A stretch of 64,000 nt of DNA from Rhynchopus euleeides (taxonomy: Eukaryota > Euglenozoa > Diplonemea > Diplonemida > Diplonemidae), in the NCBI GenBank assembly GCA_963210315.1, contig OY723238.1, positions 1,116,001 through 1,180,000 of the forward strand, given 5' to 3'. A model generated the notes under the pieces. That model was given only the letters and a program-made list of their open reading frames with translations. It did not search any database and was not told where the DNA came from. Positions 19,410 to 28,829 of the stretch are shown one piece after another. The stretch's first letter is position 1. Each line of letters begins with the position of its first letter. Position numbers and translations under genes: made by a program.

Positions 19410-21465
19410 CAGGGGTTTCGCTAGCACCGAAAACCGGTGCTTTGCACCAATTGTTTTTTTTCTGGGGGTTTTTCGGTTTTTCGGAATGTGCAAAGCACCG
19501 CCCTTGGGAGCGGTGCTTAGGAGGGTGTCCTAAATTTAGGAAATTTTTGAAAAATTTGGAAAAATTTGGGGGATTTTTTGAAAAAATGGCGAAAAAAAGG
19601 GTGTGGGGAGTTGGGTCCAGTTTAGCAAAGTCCGTGTATTTGGACGCGGCCCCTCAGATAAGGAAGCCGCGTCTCAGGTGCAGGATGTGGGGTGTTGTCG
19701 ATTTTTCAGGGTTCGACATTCTCGGGCTGGACGGAGAGAAACGGTGGGTGCAACTCTGATCAGAAAAAACTTCAACCGAAAAAACGGGGTGTAGCTCCCT
19801 GACTGACGAGCAGCGGGAGGTGGCGAAGAGAAGCTCCTCATGCGTGGCGGCCTCCCTCGTTCGCGGCGGGAGAGGCATCCGGGGGTACGAGAGCGGCACC
19901 CGCCTGAGTTCTTTATGGAACCCACAAACCTGGGTGGTAGCCGGCCTCACGGATGTGAGGTTGGAAATGCTCCGGGAGACAGCCGATGGCGCCTCAACGC
20001 CACAGGCTATCGTTGCCGGCTTGGTGCCCATATGGTGCAAGATGAGCGGCGGAATCCGCGAACTTCGGGAACTATCAGGTAGTTTGAACGCTGAAGACTG
20101 CCCCGCCAGGCTGAATGGGAGTCACAACGCGATGAGGAACAAGGATCAGCAGCGCCCTTTCCGGCAAACACAGGGCAGCTCTCCCTGAGCAGCTGGGAAT
20201 GAAACGGGACGGAACTAACGAGCAGCAGCGAAAATGTTGCAGAGCACCAGTAACCACAACGAGTCCATGACACAAGTGGAACTGCAGACACGGGGCAGCC
20301 AAGAACCGGACGCAGTCGCAGGAGACCACCTCCACTGTCAGAACGAGCAGAACTGAGAGACACTCAATGGGATGGAGCGGAATCACTGTAACGGGGACAC
20401 ACTGATGGCACACAGTACAGACAGACAGAAGTCAGAGTGAAACGGTTGTACAAAGGGCTCGGCTTCACCGACGTCCTTAGTACAGAGTGAAACGACGACG
20501 CCGCCGAAGGCGGCCAATCCGCCGCCCGAAGGGCGGCGGAAAAATTTTTGGGGTGTTTTTGGGTGAAAAACCGGGCAACCTGGGCCCTTTGGGACCACAT
20601 AGGCCAGGAAAGGCCAAAATTTTCGATTTTTTTCGGAAATTTTTCGGTTTTTCAGAGTGTGGCAGTCCGCAGATACAGATTTTCGGGTCGGAAAAAAAAA
20701 ATTTTTTTCGACCCAAAAAAATCGGATTTTTTCGGGGAGGGTCTCCGGTGGCCCCCCCTGGATTTCCTGATTTTTCCCGATTTTTCCTGATTTTCGGATT
20801 TTGCTCGAAATTTGCCCTTGTGTCAACCAGTGGCAAAATTTTCGGAAAATCGGGAAAAATCAGGAAAATCCGGAGAACCGGACACCCTCCTTAGCACCGT
20901 TTTTGTTTTTTTTTTCCCCCGATTTTTTTTTGGTGTCACCCAGGGACCGGTGATCTCCTGCTGGTCGGGCTGCGAAACAGCGAAGCCTACTTACGAGCAT
21001 CACAAACCCGAGGGAATCCCGACTGCCCGAGACTGCAATGAACAGATGTTCACTACCGTGGCCTCCGGCGGCTGGGGGGCTCCGCCCCCCAGACCCCCCT
21101 GTGCCGTGTGCCTGTCTACGAGATCGCCACCACCTTGCGTGGATGCGACGGCAACATGTCGAGAAAGGGGCGTCGTTGGACAAAACGACCCCGAAACCAT
21201 TCGAATCGGGGGTCAGTGGCACCCAGTGCCCGTACACTCGTGTAGGTACACCGATGGTACACCGCGCTGCGGTGAACCATCAGTACACCTACACTACAGC
21301 AAAGAGCGGAACGTGTGTTCGCGTGGTGCGCTCCCGATGGGGTGGGGATTTTTCGGTGCAAAGCACCACCGCGGAAAGTTTTTTTTCCCCCTCTGATTTT
21401 CGGTTCGAAGAGCACCGCACCGATATTTTTACCGCCTGACCCCCCCGGTGCTAGCGAAAACCCTG
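19410..21465 (+). mobile_element. Non-autonomous hAT (hAT-B) nested in hAT-A
   Basis: This is 2,056 bp with ends CAGGGGTTTCGCTAGCACCG and the inverse of CAGGGTTTTCGCTAGCACCG, and a perfect 8-bp duplication GATGAACT (19402-19409 and 21466-21473). The uninterrupted target is seen in the hAT-A derivative at 30720-30760. It contains no transposase. A second inverted pair (cggtgcttaggagggtgtcc at 19511-19530, inverse at 20880-20899) may mark a further nested element or fold-back structure. One copy of the hairpin repeat lies at about 21042-21095. Confidence 0.92.
21042..21095 (+). repeat. GC hairpin repeat, copy 1
   Basis: The block gatgttcactaccgtggcct followed by ccggcggctggggggctccg and ccccccagaccccc forms a strong hairpin (ctggggggc / gccccccag). 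It recurs at about 29449-29505 (plus) and 30262-30322 (minus). This copy is inside hAT-B. Confidence 0.75.
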
Positions 21466-21664
21466 GATGAACTCATCATTTTTTCATTTTTTCCGAAAAT
21501 TGGCTTGATGAACTCATCATAACAGGGATTTTCCTTAGGAAAAAATTTCTGGGGGCTCCGAGGGTCTTCAGGGGCACTTTTTCTGATGAGGGACAGTTTT
21601 TTTATCACGCACAGAACAACCCCCCTCCCTAACAGGCGCCACCCCCACAGGGTGCTGCTATTAG

Positions 21665-24355
21665 ATGCAGAAAAAGCTCTCTCAGTTTTTTGGTGGTGGA
21701 AGGGGGGCAAATGCGAAGTGCAGAACCGACTACGACACCTTCTTCAAAGAGAAGGGCGAAGTGGAGCGCCAGGCCGCGTACAGAGGCATCAAACAGGGCA
21801 CCGGGAAGGCGTACGTCACCAAACGGGAGCTGCTGTCCTGCATCAAAGCTGCGGACAAGGTTAATCCCCCGAAAGTCCAGGCATCACCAGCTGACGCAAA
21901 CCAGGGTGAGCCCGGGGTAGGGGGGCCTGCTGCGAGTGTCGAGAGGGCACCTTCGCAGGCACCTTCACATGCATCCTCAGGAGGGCTCTCGGAACCGGCA
22001 ACCCCTCGCAGAGGGGCAAAGAGGCGGCGGGTGACGTTTGCGACGGCCGGATGGCAGGAGGCAGATGCGGGGTATGGCTCCTCCTCCTCTTCAGAGCCTG
22101 AAGGAGATCGTGTGGCTGTGCGGCGGGATTCCCCCTCTCCAACTGACATCAACGGGAACTCTGGTGGTAGTGATGATGATGACGGGAACGTACAGGAAGT
22201 GCAACCCCCACCCGCTGAACCCCAGGCACCACAGGCACCCCAAGAGAACCCCCTTGGCATGAGCACTCGGAGCCTGCAACAGAAGCAGAAGCAGTACAGC
22301 TGGCTGTCCGTGAAGACGGGGGCAAAGGAGTCCCAGCTGCGCTGCAAATGCTGTGCAGGGGCAGTATTCCGGAGCAAGGCGAACCTTGCACGTGATTTGC
22401 GGGAACACGATGCCGATTCGGTCCACAAACGGAAGCTTGTACAGTCCAAGACTGGTTCGAATGACTTGGTGAAGCAGATGGAGGATGCTGCTGCTAAAAA
22501 GATGGGGTTTAGTCGGGAACAGCTCTCCAAAATCATCAGGACATTGTTCCTGCTGATGGTCACGTTCGTGGGGTACACCGCGCACACAAAGGAGTTCGTG
22601 TGCTTCTTCGCGTTCCTCATGAACGATGAGGAGATGACGAGGTGGCTCACTCAAGACGTCACGTACTTGGGGATGAGCTCTCTTCAAGACCTCGTCAGGT
22701 GCCTGAGACGTCTTTTCAAGGAAAAAGCATACATCAAAATTAGGAGAGCGCCGTACTTCAGTGTAACGTGCGACACAACGCCGGATGTGACCGGAAAACA
22801 TCAGTGCTGTGTGTTCTGTCGTGTTCCAACAGCCACGGGGAGCGAAGATGTGTTTGTGTCAATGCGTGAGCTCACATCTCATACAGCTGAAGGTGCACTT
22901 CTGTTTGTTGAGGATGAGCTCCTTATCCTTGAAGACGGGGAATTCAACAGAGCGCGACTGTGTGGCTGCTCATTTGATGGCGCAAGTGTGATGCGAGGTG
23001 TCAGCAACAGCCTCCAACAGCGGCTTCGCACCTTGTGGCAACCATGTGCTCTGTTCTTGTGGTGTTATGCGCATCAAGTCAATCTCGTTGCCCAGCACGG
23101 CGCAAAGAACATCCCTGTGTTCAGCAAATTCTTCACATGTATTCGTGCTGTGTGGGTATACATATCCGGATCCCGTGCTCGTTTGCACATCGTCAGAACG
23201 AAGCTGGAGGAGTTTTGTGCTCATTGCGACTTCAATGAAAAAAAGATACCAGAGCCAACCGAAACAAGGTGGCTCAGCCAGGGCAAGAGCATTTCAATCA
23301 TCCGCGATCAAGCTGTCGCGTTGTTGGAGGCTTTTCGTCAGCTGGTGAACGACGGTGAACTCGAACCACAGATTTTCGTCGAGAGTTTGACGAGTGCCAC
23401 CTTTTGGGGTTGTCTGTTTCTTGCATGCGATGTCTTACAGGCGTTTGAAGCCCTCTCTCTCGTGCTCCAGAAGTCCGATGTGAACATTCTCACAGCAGCC
23501 GACGCAATCGACCAGTGCAAGGTTACGTTGCGCTCTCTTGTGAACTCACCCCAACTGCATCGCTATGGCGATTGGGTGTGCGCATTCAACACGAATAATG
23601 GCGCAAGGAAAGTTTCACGGACCAAGACCTTCAGGTCATTCCACACGAATAACGGGATTCCTTACCTTGAGAATCTGATCAGCCACATGGACACCCGTTT
23701 TCCAGCGCTGGCGTTCGTAAGATACTTTAGTATCTTTGACCACCGGAACTGGCCAGGCGGATTTTCCACGAACTCTTCCGATCTGATGGGGTACGGGCAA
23801 GATGCAATCAATAACCTTTTGAACCATTTTGCTTGTGTGCAGACGTCCACCTTCACGCGTACACCTACCGACATTGCTGCGTCATCGAAGGCTTTCTCTG
23901 AGCTCAATTTGTTTGGCCCCGCCGATACTCGGAGCGTTGTCGTCATGACCTGTGAAAAACCACTTGTCGAGGGATCTGCGTCTGCTGCTCAGCTGGAGTG
24001 GAACATTCTGAAGGGAATAATCTCTCAGAGGCTGCTGGACACCAACAGCCCTCCTACCACGTTTGTTCACCACTTTTTGCAATCTGAATCGGGTGATTCT
24101 TTCCCCATACTCCGCCAGCTTTCCAACATCCTCTATGCAATGTCTATTACGTCAGTGTGTGACGAGCGCATGTTCTCGGCTTTAAAGCTCGTCAAAACGA
24201 GGGTTCGTAATAGACTCCTCGACGAGAGCCTCGAGACGGTGCTGCTCGCCACACAGCAGAACTACAAAGACAACATTATGCCCCAAGAGGATGTCACGAA
24301 GGTTATTTCCTACTTTGAAGAGTTGAAGACCAGAAGGGGATTGGCCCGTAACTAG
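21665..24355 (+). CDS. hAT-family transposase
   Basis: This is a single exon of 896 residues, starting MQKKLSQFF. Around residues 222-250 there is a C-x2-C ... H-x6-H zinc finger (LRCKCCAGAVFRSKAN, then LREHDADSVHK) of BED/TTF type. The first catalytic Asp is in VTCDTTPDV (about residue 370) and the second in CSFDGASVMRG (about 436). CYAHQVNLV (about 466) is the C-x2-H motif of hAT enzymes, and TETRW follows. The C-terminus has the dimerisation block SVCDERMFSALKLVKTRVRN, which holds the conserved Glu-Arg-x-Phe-Ser core. The frame is open from end to end and all expected landmarks are present, so the enzyme may be active. It lies between the hAT-A ends in the sense orientation and would also act on the 621-bp derivative at 30140. 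Confidence 0.92.
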   Translation: MQKKLSQFFGGGRGANAKCRTDYDTFFKEKGEVERQAAYRGIKQGTGKAYVTKRELLSCIKAADKVNPPKVQASPADANQGEPGVGGPAASVERAPSQAPSHASSGGLSEPATPRRGAKRRRVTFATAGWQEADAGYGSSSSSEPEGDRVAVRRDSPSPTDINGNSGGSDDDDGNVQEVQPPPAEPQAPQAPQENPLGMSTRSLQQKQKQYSWLSVKTGAKESQLRCKCCAGAVFRSKANLARDLREHDADSVHKRKLVQSKTGSNDLVKQMEDAAAKKMGFSREQLSKIIRTLFLLMVTFVGYTAHTKEFVCFFAFLMNDEEMTRWLTQDVTYLGMSSLQDLVRCLRRLFKEKAYIKIRRAPYFSVTCDTTPDVTGKHQCCVFCRVPTATGSEDVFVSMRELTSHTAEGALLFVEDELLILEDGEFNRARLCGCSFDGASVMRGVSNSLQQRLRTLWQPCALFLWCYAHQVNLVAQHGAKNIPVFSKFFTCIRAVWVYISGSRARLHIVRTKLEEFCAHCDFNEKKIPEPTETRWLSQGKSISIIRDQAVALLEAFRQLVNDGELEPQIFVESLTSATFWGCLFLACDVLQAFEALSLVLQKSDVNILTAADAIDQCKVTLRSLVNSPQLHRYGDWVCAFNTNNGARKVSRTKTFRSFHTNNGIPYLENLISHMDTRFPALAFVRYFSIFDHRNWPGGFSTNSSDLMGYGQDAINNLLNHFACVQTSTFTRTPTDIAASSKAFSELNLFGPADTRSVVVMTCEKPLVEGSASAAQLEWNILKGIISQRLLDTNSPPTTFVHHFLQSESGDSFPILRQLSNILYAMSITSVCDERMFSALKLVKTRVRNRLLDESLETVLLATQQNYKDNIMPQEDVTKVISYFEELKTRRGLARN

Positions 24356-24591
24356 TACGCACAGCGGCTGAAAAGGTGCGGGGCGGGGGATGGGTGTGTG
24401 TGATGGATGTATAGTCTAGTAATGGGTGCATACGTAACAAATCAGCGCGAGAAAATTTTTTCACCCCCCCCCCCAAAAATGTACTTCATCACGAGCCTGG
24501 TGCCCCTGACGACCCCATATTGCGTAGTTTGTGCGTAGTGAAAAGGGGGGGGGGGGTCTCATTTTTTGATTTACTCAGCCATTCTCTGTCT

Positions 24592-24789
24592 CTATGCCGG
24601 GACCCCAAACTCAAGGAGTTCTTGCTGTTCCGGGGTCAGTGAGGGTGCAGGCGCTTCAGGTGCTGCAGGTTCTTCAGGTGCTGCAGCGCTGGCAGCCTTC
24701 GGTGCGGGTTTCGACGCAGTCTTTGCAGGTCTCTTTGGGGGTGCCCTTTGGCGCGGTGCCTGCTTCAGCTCGTCGGGTGGAAGCATCAA
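24592..24789 (-). CDS. Pro/Ala/Lys-rich frame inside the 992-bp element, possible 3' exon
   Basis: Sixty-five residues, PPKRPAKTASKPAPKAASAA then LTPEQQELLEFGVPA at the stop. The composition resembles a basic disordered linker followed by a short amphipathic end. Just upstream on the minus strand is an imperfect tandem duplication of about 53 bp (24758-24850). It may be the last exon of the gene starting at 25187, but no splice join could be fixed. Confidence 0.3.
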   Translation of the reverse strand: MMLPPDELKQAPRQRAPPKRPAKTASKPAPKAASAAAPEEPAAPEAPAPSLTPEQQELLEFGVPA

Positions 24790-24869
24790 CGCATCATTAA
24801 GCGGTGCCTGCTTCAGCTCCTCCGGGTGGAAGCGTCAACGCATCATTAAGGAAGAAGGAAGCACAGTTG

Positions 24870-25187
24870 CTACGCTTTTTTGCAGCTGCAGGAAACGACA
24901 CCATACCCAACAACAATCCCCAGACCGTCGAGGGAGAGTGGGCGCCTGGATCCCGTGACACAGATCTCTAGTGCCGTTGTGATCCCCTCGGATAACGTCT
25001 CCTGGACGTTGTCAGCGGAGGTTGCCTGTGTGGCGGTGACCTCCGTATACCCCGCGGGATCCAGTGCCAGTAGCGCCTTCTTCAGCTTTTCGTCGACCCC
25101 TCGGCCGACGCTCTCCTTGATGTCAAGGGCCACCTTCAGGGTGGCACCTCGCAGCGCCCTGAAGGCTGTGATCGTATCATCATTCAC
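24870..25187 (-). CDS. Unknown helical protein inside the 992-bp element, 5' part
   Basis: The frame encodes 105 residues starting MNDDTITAFRALRGATLKVA, with a helical, mixed-charge composition (DIKESVGRGVDEKLKKALLA). It is antisense to the hAT transposase. A GT donor (gtatgg) lies near the 3' end of the frame at the codons GIVVG, so it may be spliced to the Pro/Ala/Lys-rich frame at 24592-24789. No family is recognised. It could be a captured host gene fragment or a protein belonging to the small element. Confidence 0.4.
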   Translation of the reverse strand: MNDDTITAFRALRGATLKVALDIKESVGRGVDEKLKKALLALDPAGYTEVTATQATSADNVQETLSEGITTALEICVTGSRRPLSLDGLGIVVGYGVVSCSCKKA

Positions 25188-25527
25188 AATCTCGAGGGTG
25201 TTCTACGCGGCTCCTGGAACTCACTTCCTTCTCAGGTGTTTCTGGGCATGGGGCAACCTTGCCCAGGTGTTTCTGGAGTCCCGCCCCACATGTCGTGCGT
25301 TCTTTCGTACGGTGTATAGTGAGTTCTGGCAATAATTTTTTGCTCGGTCAGCGCAGTGCCTCCAGTCCTGTCTCAGTAGCCACACAGAAAGGGGGACCAA
25401 AAAAAACTGGGGGGGGACCAAAAAGCGAGACCCCCCCCCCAGATTGCGTAGTTTGTGCGTAGTGAAAAAGGGGTAAATCAGGGGCACCAGAGCCCCGTTT
25501 TTTTTCTTGATGATCGGGAAAACACTG

Positions 25528-26401
25528 CATATACTTTGTGCCCCTGTATGGTGTTGCTGAAAGGCCCAAATTGCGTAGTTCGTGCGTAGTTTTGCGTAGT
25601 TTGTGCGTACATTGTGCATAAGCAATAATGCCACTTTTTTATTCTCTCCTGTGGGAAACACGCTACCTCCAATACAGAGCCCAGACTGCACCAACACTAC
25701 CACCGGCCTCGTCCCAGACCTTGTGGTGCCCATTTCCTGATGTAGGGGGCCTCCATGTATCCCAAATATCCACCCAGGCCCTCTGGTTTGCAGGAAGTCA
25801 TCCTTCTGACTGCTGCGGAAGGACCTGTCTCTGGAGGCCCTAGGAGCCTGGCTCGAGACTCACCAAACTAGGTTGTCCGAAGTCTCGAACGTCGGAAGAC
25901 ACATCAGTCAGCCCTCGCCCAGCTGCAGCGTTTGTTTGTCTGTACCTGGGACCAACAGATGACAACGCACCCTCAAGACAAGCCATAGAATGGGCTTACT
26001 TGACAGTGGCTGAAGGCTAAGGACACTGCCTGCGAAACCCCTTATCACTACAGAGCCGAGATTGTCCCAAAACGCCCCCTAAAGGAGCCCCCTACTCGGG
26101 TGTTGCAAAACCCTGTTCCTTTGACTATTTGGAATCTGTGCGGATCGTAGTGGGGTCATTTCTGTGGTCGAGCTGTCAAGCTTCGTCCGTGAAACGTGGG
26201 TCTGGCCCAGGGGCTGGTCATAGGATGTGACTGAGAGGCAACCACACCAGCCCACCCAGCGGGACCCCCTCCTTGGGTGTTCCAAAAACCCGTTATTTGG
26301 AACGTTTGGGATCTGTGCGGATCGCAGTGGGGTCGTTTTGGCCCTGGGGTGTCCATTTACACCTCTTACTGGGAACACCAATTGGGTGAAACCACCCCCC
26401 C
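25528..26401. other. Intergenic with short tandem repeats
   Basis: No gene is seen. Two more copies of the ttgcgtagttygtgcgta motif lie at 25571-25610. A diverged duplication with a period of about 178 bases (landmark atctgtgcggatcg at about 26128 and 26312) occupies 26085-26345. Confidence 0.55.
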
Positions 26402-26409
26402 CCCTAGGG

Positions 26410-27292
26410 CAGTGAAGATACTATTCGCGAATAATTCGTGATCTCCGATTTTCAGAGTTACATATTCGAATAATATTCGTATTCGAATACGAATAATGGC
26501 ATTATTCGCGAATAAATGGCCATGTGTTATTCGGTCATTATTCGTGAAGTTTCTGTGGGTTTGTGTAGGGGCAGAGGGCGCCAGACCACGTGTATTCCAG
26601 TGCAAACCGAGGGAAATCGCCGCAGAGCGCCTCAGGCTTTGCTTTCCTCATGAATCATCACACGTATGTCTGTCCGTACGGCACACAGGTGTGGTGATCC
26701 CTTTGCATCGGCAGCACCTCACTCACGCGTGGAGGTCTCCACCACAGGGATCTTGAAGGAGGCAGTTGCTATCCTGCCAGTCACCAACTGCACAACAGGA
26801 ACAGCATAAAGCACGCACAATGTATCCCAGGTTCGGGCACCGGGGTAGTGCTTCCACCTTTGAGTGACCCAGGTGGTTCTGCTCCCTCCACGCAAGTTTG
26901 GTAGGGATCGCGGATGACGATTTCCCCATCAGGTACAGCCCCGTGGATGCAACAGCGGCCGCCTGGCACCATAATGGTCCCACCAGCGCGACGGTGCCCA
27001 CTTCCCTTAGCGCTTGGTGTCTTCAATGCACGGTGCAGCGTACCCCTCCAGGCACTGCAGATGATGATTCTCGGCCTCGCATCTTCACAATGTAGTGATT
27101 GCATGCCCCCTCAGGGCACACTGGGGTCGTGGGCTGCGCCCACGACCCCAGTGTGGGCAGTAGGTCCCTATTCCTAGTAGAGAAACCCCAGTAAAACCCC
27201 ACGAATAATTCGCGAATTATTCGTGGCGAAAATTTTTCGAGAAATTATTCGAATAATATTCGTATTCGAATAACACGAATTTTTAATCACTG
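26410..27292 (-). mobile_element. Non-autonomous hAT (family N1), copy 2
   Basis: This is 883 bp, the reverse-orientation counterpart of 13658-14537, with nearly identical sequence including the hairpin and AT-rich palindromes. The target duplication is again CCCTAGGG (26402-26409 and 27293-27300), although the outer flanks differ from copy 1. Its right duplication overlaps the left TA and the first G bases of mariner copy 2. Confidence 0.87.
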
Positions 27293-27528
27293 CCCTAGGG
27301 GGGGTCATAAGCCCCCCTAAAAACGTACGAAAACCAAAATTTTCAACATACCATCAGAACCGCCCTAATACCTGATCTGACCCGAAAATCCGACCCATAC
27401 CCCCCCGGAAACTGTCTGGGGCCCACTTGTGACACCTGATACGCACTTTTGTGATGATTTTTTGGGGTCCTAAAAAATGTACCTCAGTTTCGTACCTTGC
27501 CTTTGTACCTGAACCACTCCCGACCGCA

Positions 27529-27798
27529 TTATTTCGTTCTTTGCCTTTTCTGCGGTGGTTCTGGCTCAGGTGGCACGCATGTTGCCTTCCCCAGTGCCTC
27601 GGCAAGGTCTTTCTTGACCTGATTAGTGGGAATGTTGTGTTGTTGCGTCAGCAGAATGAGTTCAGCCACCTTCTGGGTGTAGTACTTCGATCGCATATGG
27701 GTCATTGTGAGTACTTCGTACGCCTGGGAGGCTGCATCGGCATTAGTAGGCAGCGTTGTAGATGCTTTTGCTTCGTCGATCTTAGCCTGTGAAGGCAC
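27529..27798 (-). CDS. Mariner-type element ORF B, intact copy
   Basis: Eighty-nine residues, identical to ORF B of copy 1. The middle (YYTQKVAELILLTQQHNIPT, then QVKKDLAEALGKA) is predicted to be helical, and the C-terminus is basic. It begins 36 bases after the stop... overlap region of ORF A on the same strand, so both could come from one transcript. Function unknown. Confidence 0.5.
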   Translation of the reverse strand: MPSQAKIDEAKASTTLPTNADAASQAYEVLTMTHMRSKYYTQKVAELILLTQQHNIPTNQVKKDLAEALGKATCVPPEPEPPQKRQRTK

Positions 27799-27833
27799 GA
27801 TTGGGATATTGTACGCCCTGAGAGCCGAAGTGG

Positions 27834-28547
27834 TTATGATTGTGCTGTGTAATTTGCGCCCCGCAGGATATGCACACCACGCAGTCTCGACAACACGTAT
27901 GAGAGTGTACCATGTGGGGACTCAACAAGGTCATTGGATCGGCATCTGCCTGCCGACTCAGCCCCCACACAGTGCGACCGCAAGGTCGCCAGGGATGTCT
28001 CAACGCCAGGGGAATACCCTCCCCTTGCGTTGTACAACCCTACTCTCAACCCTCGGGTCCTCTCCTGGAGGCGGTGGTGGCGGGCCCGCAACGCTTCGTA
28101 CTTCCGGTACAGACTGGGGTAGTCTGCCCGGCTGACCCGCTCATTGCTTCCTAGATCATCTGCTGCTCTGGAGCTGCCATCACTCTCACTGCCCACATCA
28201 GTTGGTGTGGGGGTAGGAGCAGGACGAGTGGGAGGAGTAGGAGTGCAGGTGACATCTTTCTTGGCTAGCAAGGAACGCCGCTTTTCCCGCACGTGCGTGC
28301 AGTTGATGCACCACTGCATATATCTGTCGTCACCACGTCCCACTCGCTCTCCTATGTACCCAGCCCGACGGAGCGCCCAAAATAATGTCGCCTCACCGAT
28401 GTCGTGTGCCGTTTTCTTTTTACGCAGGTCTGCCACAACGCTCTCTGCCGAGACCCCGCACATCTCCCGTTTGGCGAGCGTCTTTCGAGCAAGGTACTCC
28501 TCTGCAGCAGCATCTGACACCTCTGCGAGGCCCTGGGCACACGGCAT
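27834..28547 (-). CDS. Mariner-type element ORF A, intact copy
   Basis: About 237 residues from the first Met outside the terminal repeat (the frame is open 46 codons further into the repeat). Residues about 20-75 contain a helix-turn-helix-like region, SAESVVADLRKKKTAHDIGE then ATLFWALRRAGYIGERVG, comparable to the second DNA-binding helix cluster of Tc1/mariner transposases, followed by a basic segment REKRRSLLAKK. A Pro/Thr linker and a charged helix (SLYRKYEALRARHHRLQERT) follow. No DDE catalytic residues in the expected spacing are visible, so this looks like a DNA-binding-only product of a non-autonomous element. The superfamily call rests mainly on the TA target. Confidence 0.6.
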   Translation of the reverse strand: MPCAQGLAEVSDAAAEEYLARKTLAKREMCGVSAESVVADLRKKKTAHDIGEATLFWALRRAGYIGERVGRGDDRYMQWCINCTHVREKRRSLLAKKDVTCTPTPPTRPAPTPTPTDVGSESDGSSRAADDLGSNERVSRADYPSLYRKYEALRARHHRLQERTRGLRVGLYNARGGYSPGVETSLATLRSHCVGAESAGRCRSNDLVESPHGTLSYVLSRLRGVHILRGANYTAQS

Positions 28548-28829
28548 GTGTTGCTCGGCGTGCTGAGTGAGCGTAGTGACACCCTTCCCTTGCAAAGAAC
28601 GAAATAATGCGGTCGGGAGTGGTTCAGGTACAAAGGCAAGGTACGAAACTGAGGTACATTTTTTAGGACCCCAAAAAATCATCACAAAAGTGCGTATCAG
28701 GTGTCACAAGTGGGCCCCAGACAGTTTCCGGGGGGGTATGGGTCGGATTTTCGGGTCAGATCAGGTATTAGGGCGGCTCTGATGGTATGTTGAAAATTTT
28801 GGTTTTGTACGGGCTTATGACCCCCCCTA

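Larger units (their letters stand above)
24498..25489. mobile_element. 992-bp inverted-repeat element with 5-bp target duplication, nested in hAT-A
   Basis: The ends are TGGTGCCCCTGA and its inverse TCAGGGGCACCA, flanked by GAGCC on both sides (24493-24497 and 25490-25494). The empty site is visible in the hAT-A derivative at about 30168-30185, where the two flanks are joined. Next to each end is a direct repeat of ttgcgtagtttgtgcgtagt followed by gaaaa and a G run. The superfamily is not identified: TG...CA ends plus a 5-bp duplication are LTR-like, but no LTR pair or internal retroelement domain is visible. It carries a minus-strand coding-like region. Confidence 0.8.
19375..25527 (+). mobile_element. 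Autonomous-type hAT transposon (hAT-A) with two nested insertions
   Basis: The ends are CAGTGTTTTCCC (19375) and its inverse GGGAAAACACTG (to 25527), with a perfect 8-bp target duplication CATATACT (19367-19374 and 25528-25535). It encodes an 896-residue hAT transposase. Two later insertions are inside: a 2,056-bp hAT at 19410 and a 992-bp element at 24498. Subtracting them and their duplications leaves about 3.09 kb, a normal autonomous hAT size. A 621-bp deletion derivative with the same ends is at 30140-30760. Confidence 0.93.
27298..28827 (-). mobile_element. Tc1/mariner-type DNA transposon, copy 2, uninterrupted
   Basis: The ends are GGGGGGGTCATAAGCCC and its inverse, between TA at 27296-27297 and TA at 28828-28829. 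Terminal inverted repeats are about 240 bp, and the element is 1,530 bp in total. ORFs A and B lie on the minus strand. It is over 95 percent similar by eye to copy 1 and is the reference that shows where the DIRS-type element entered copy 1. Confidence 0.87.

Noticed and set aside
24498-25489. A solo LTR
   Set aside because: TG...CA ends and a 5-bp duplication fit, but the 12-bp inverted ends, the internal direct repeats and the coding-like interior do not look like an LTR, and no related internal region was seen. Kept as an unclassified inverted-repeat element.
27834-28685. ORF A start within the mariner terminal repeat (283 residues)
   Set aside because: The first 46 codons lie in the inverted repeat and are also present, in reverse, at the other end, so they are probably not coding; the Met at 28547 is preferred.
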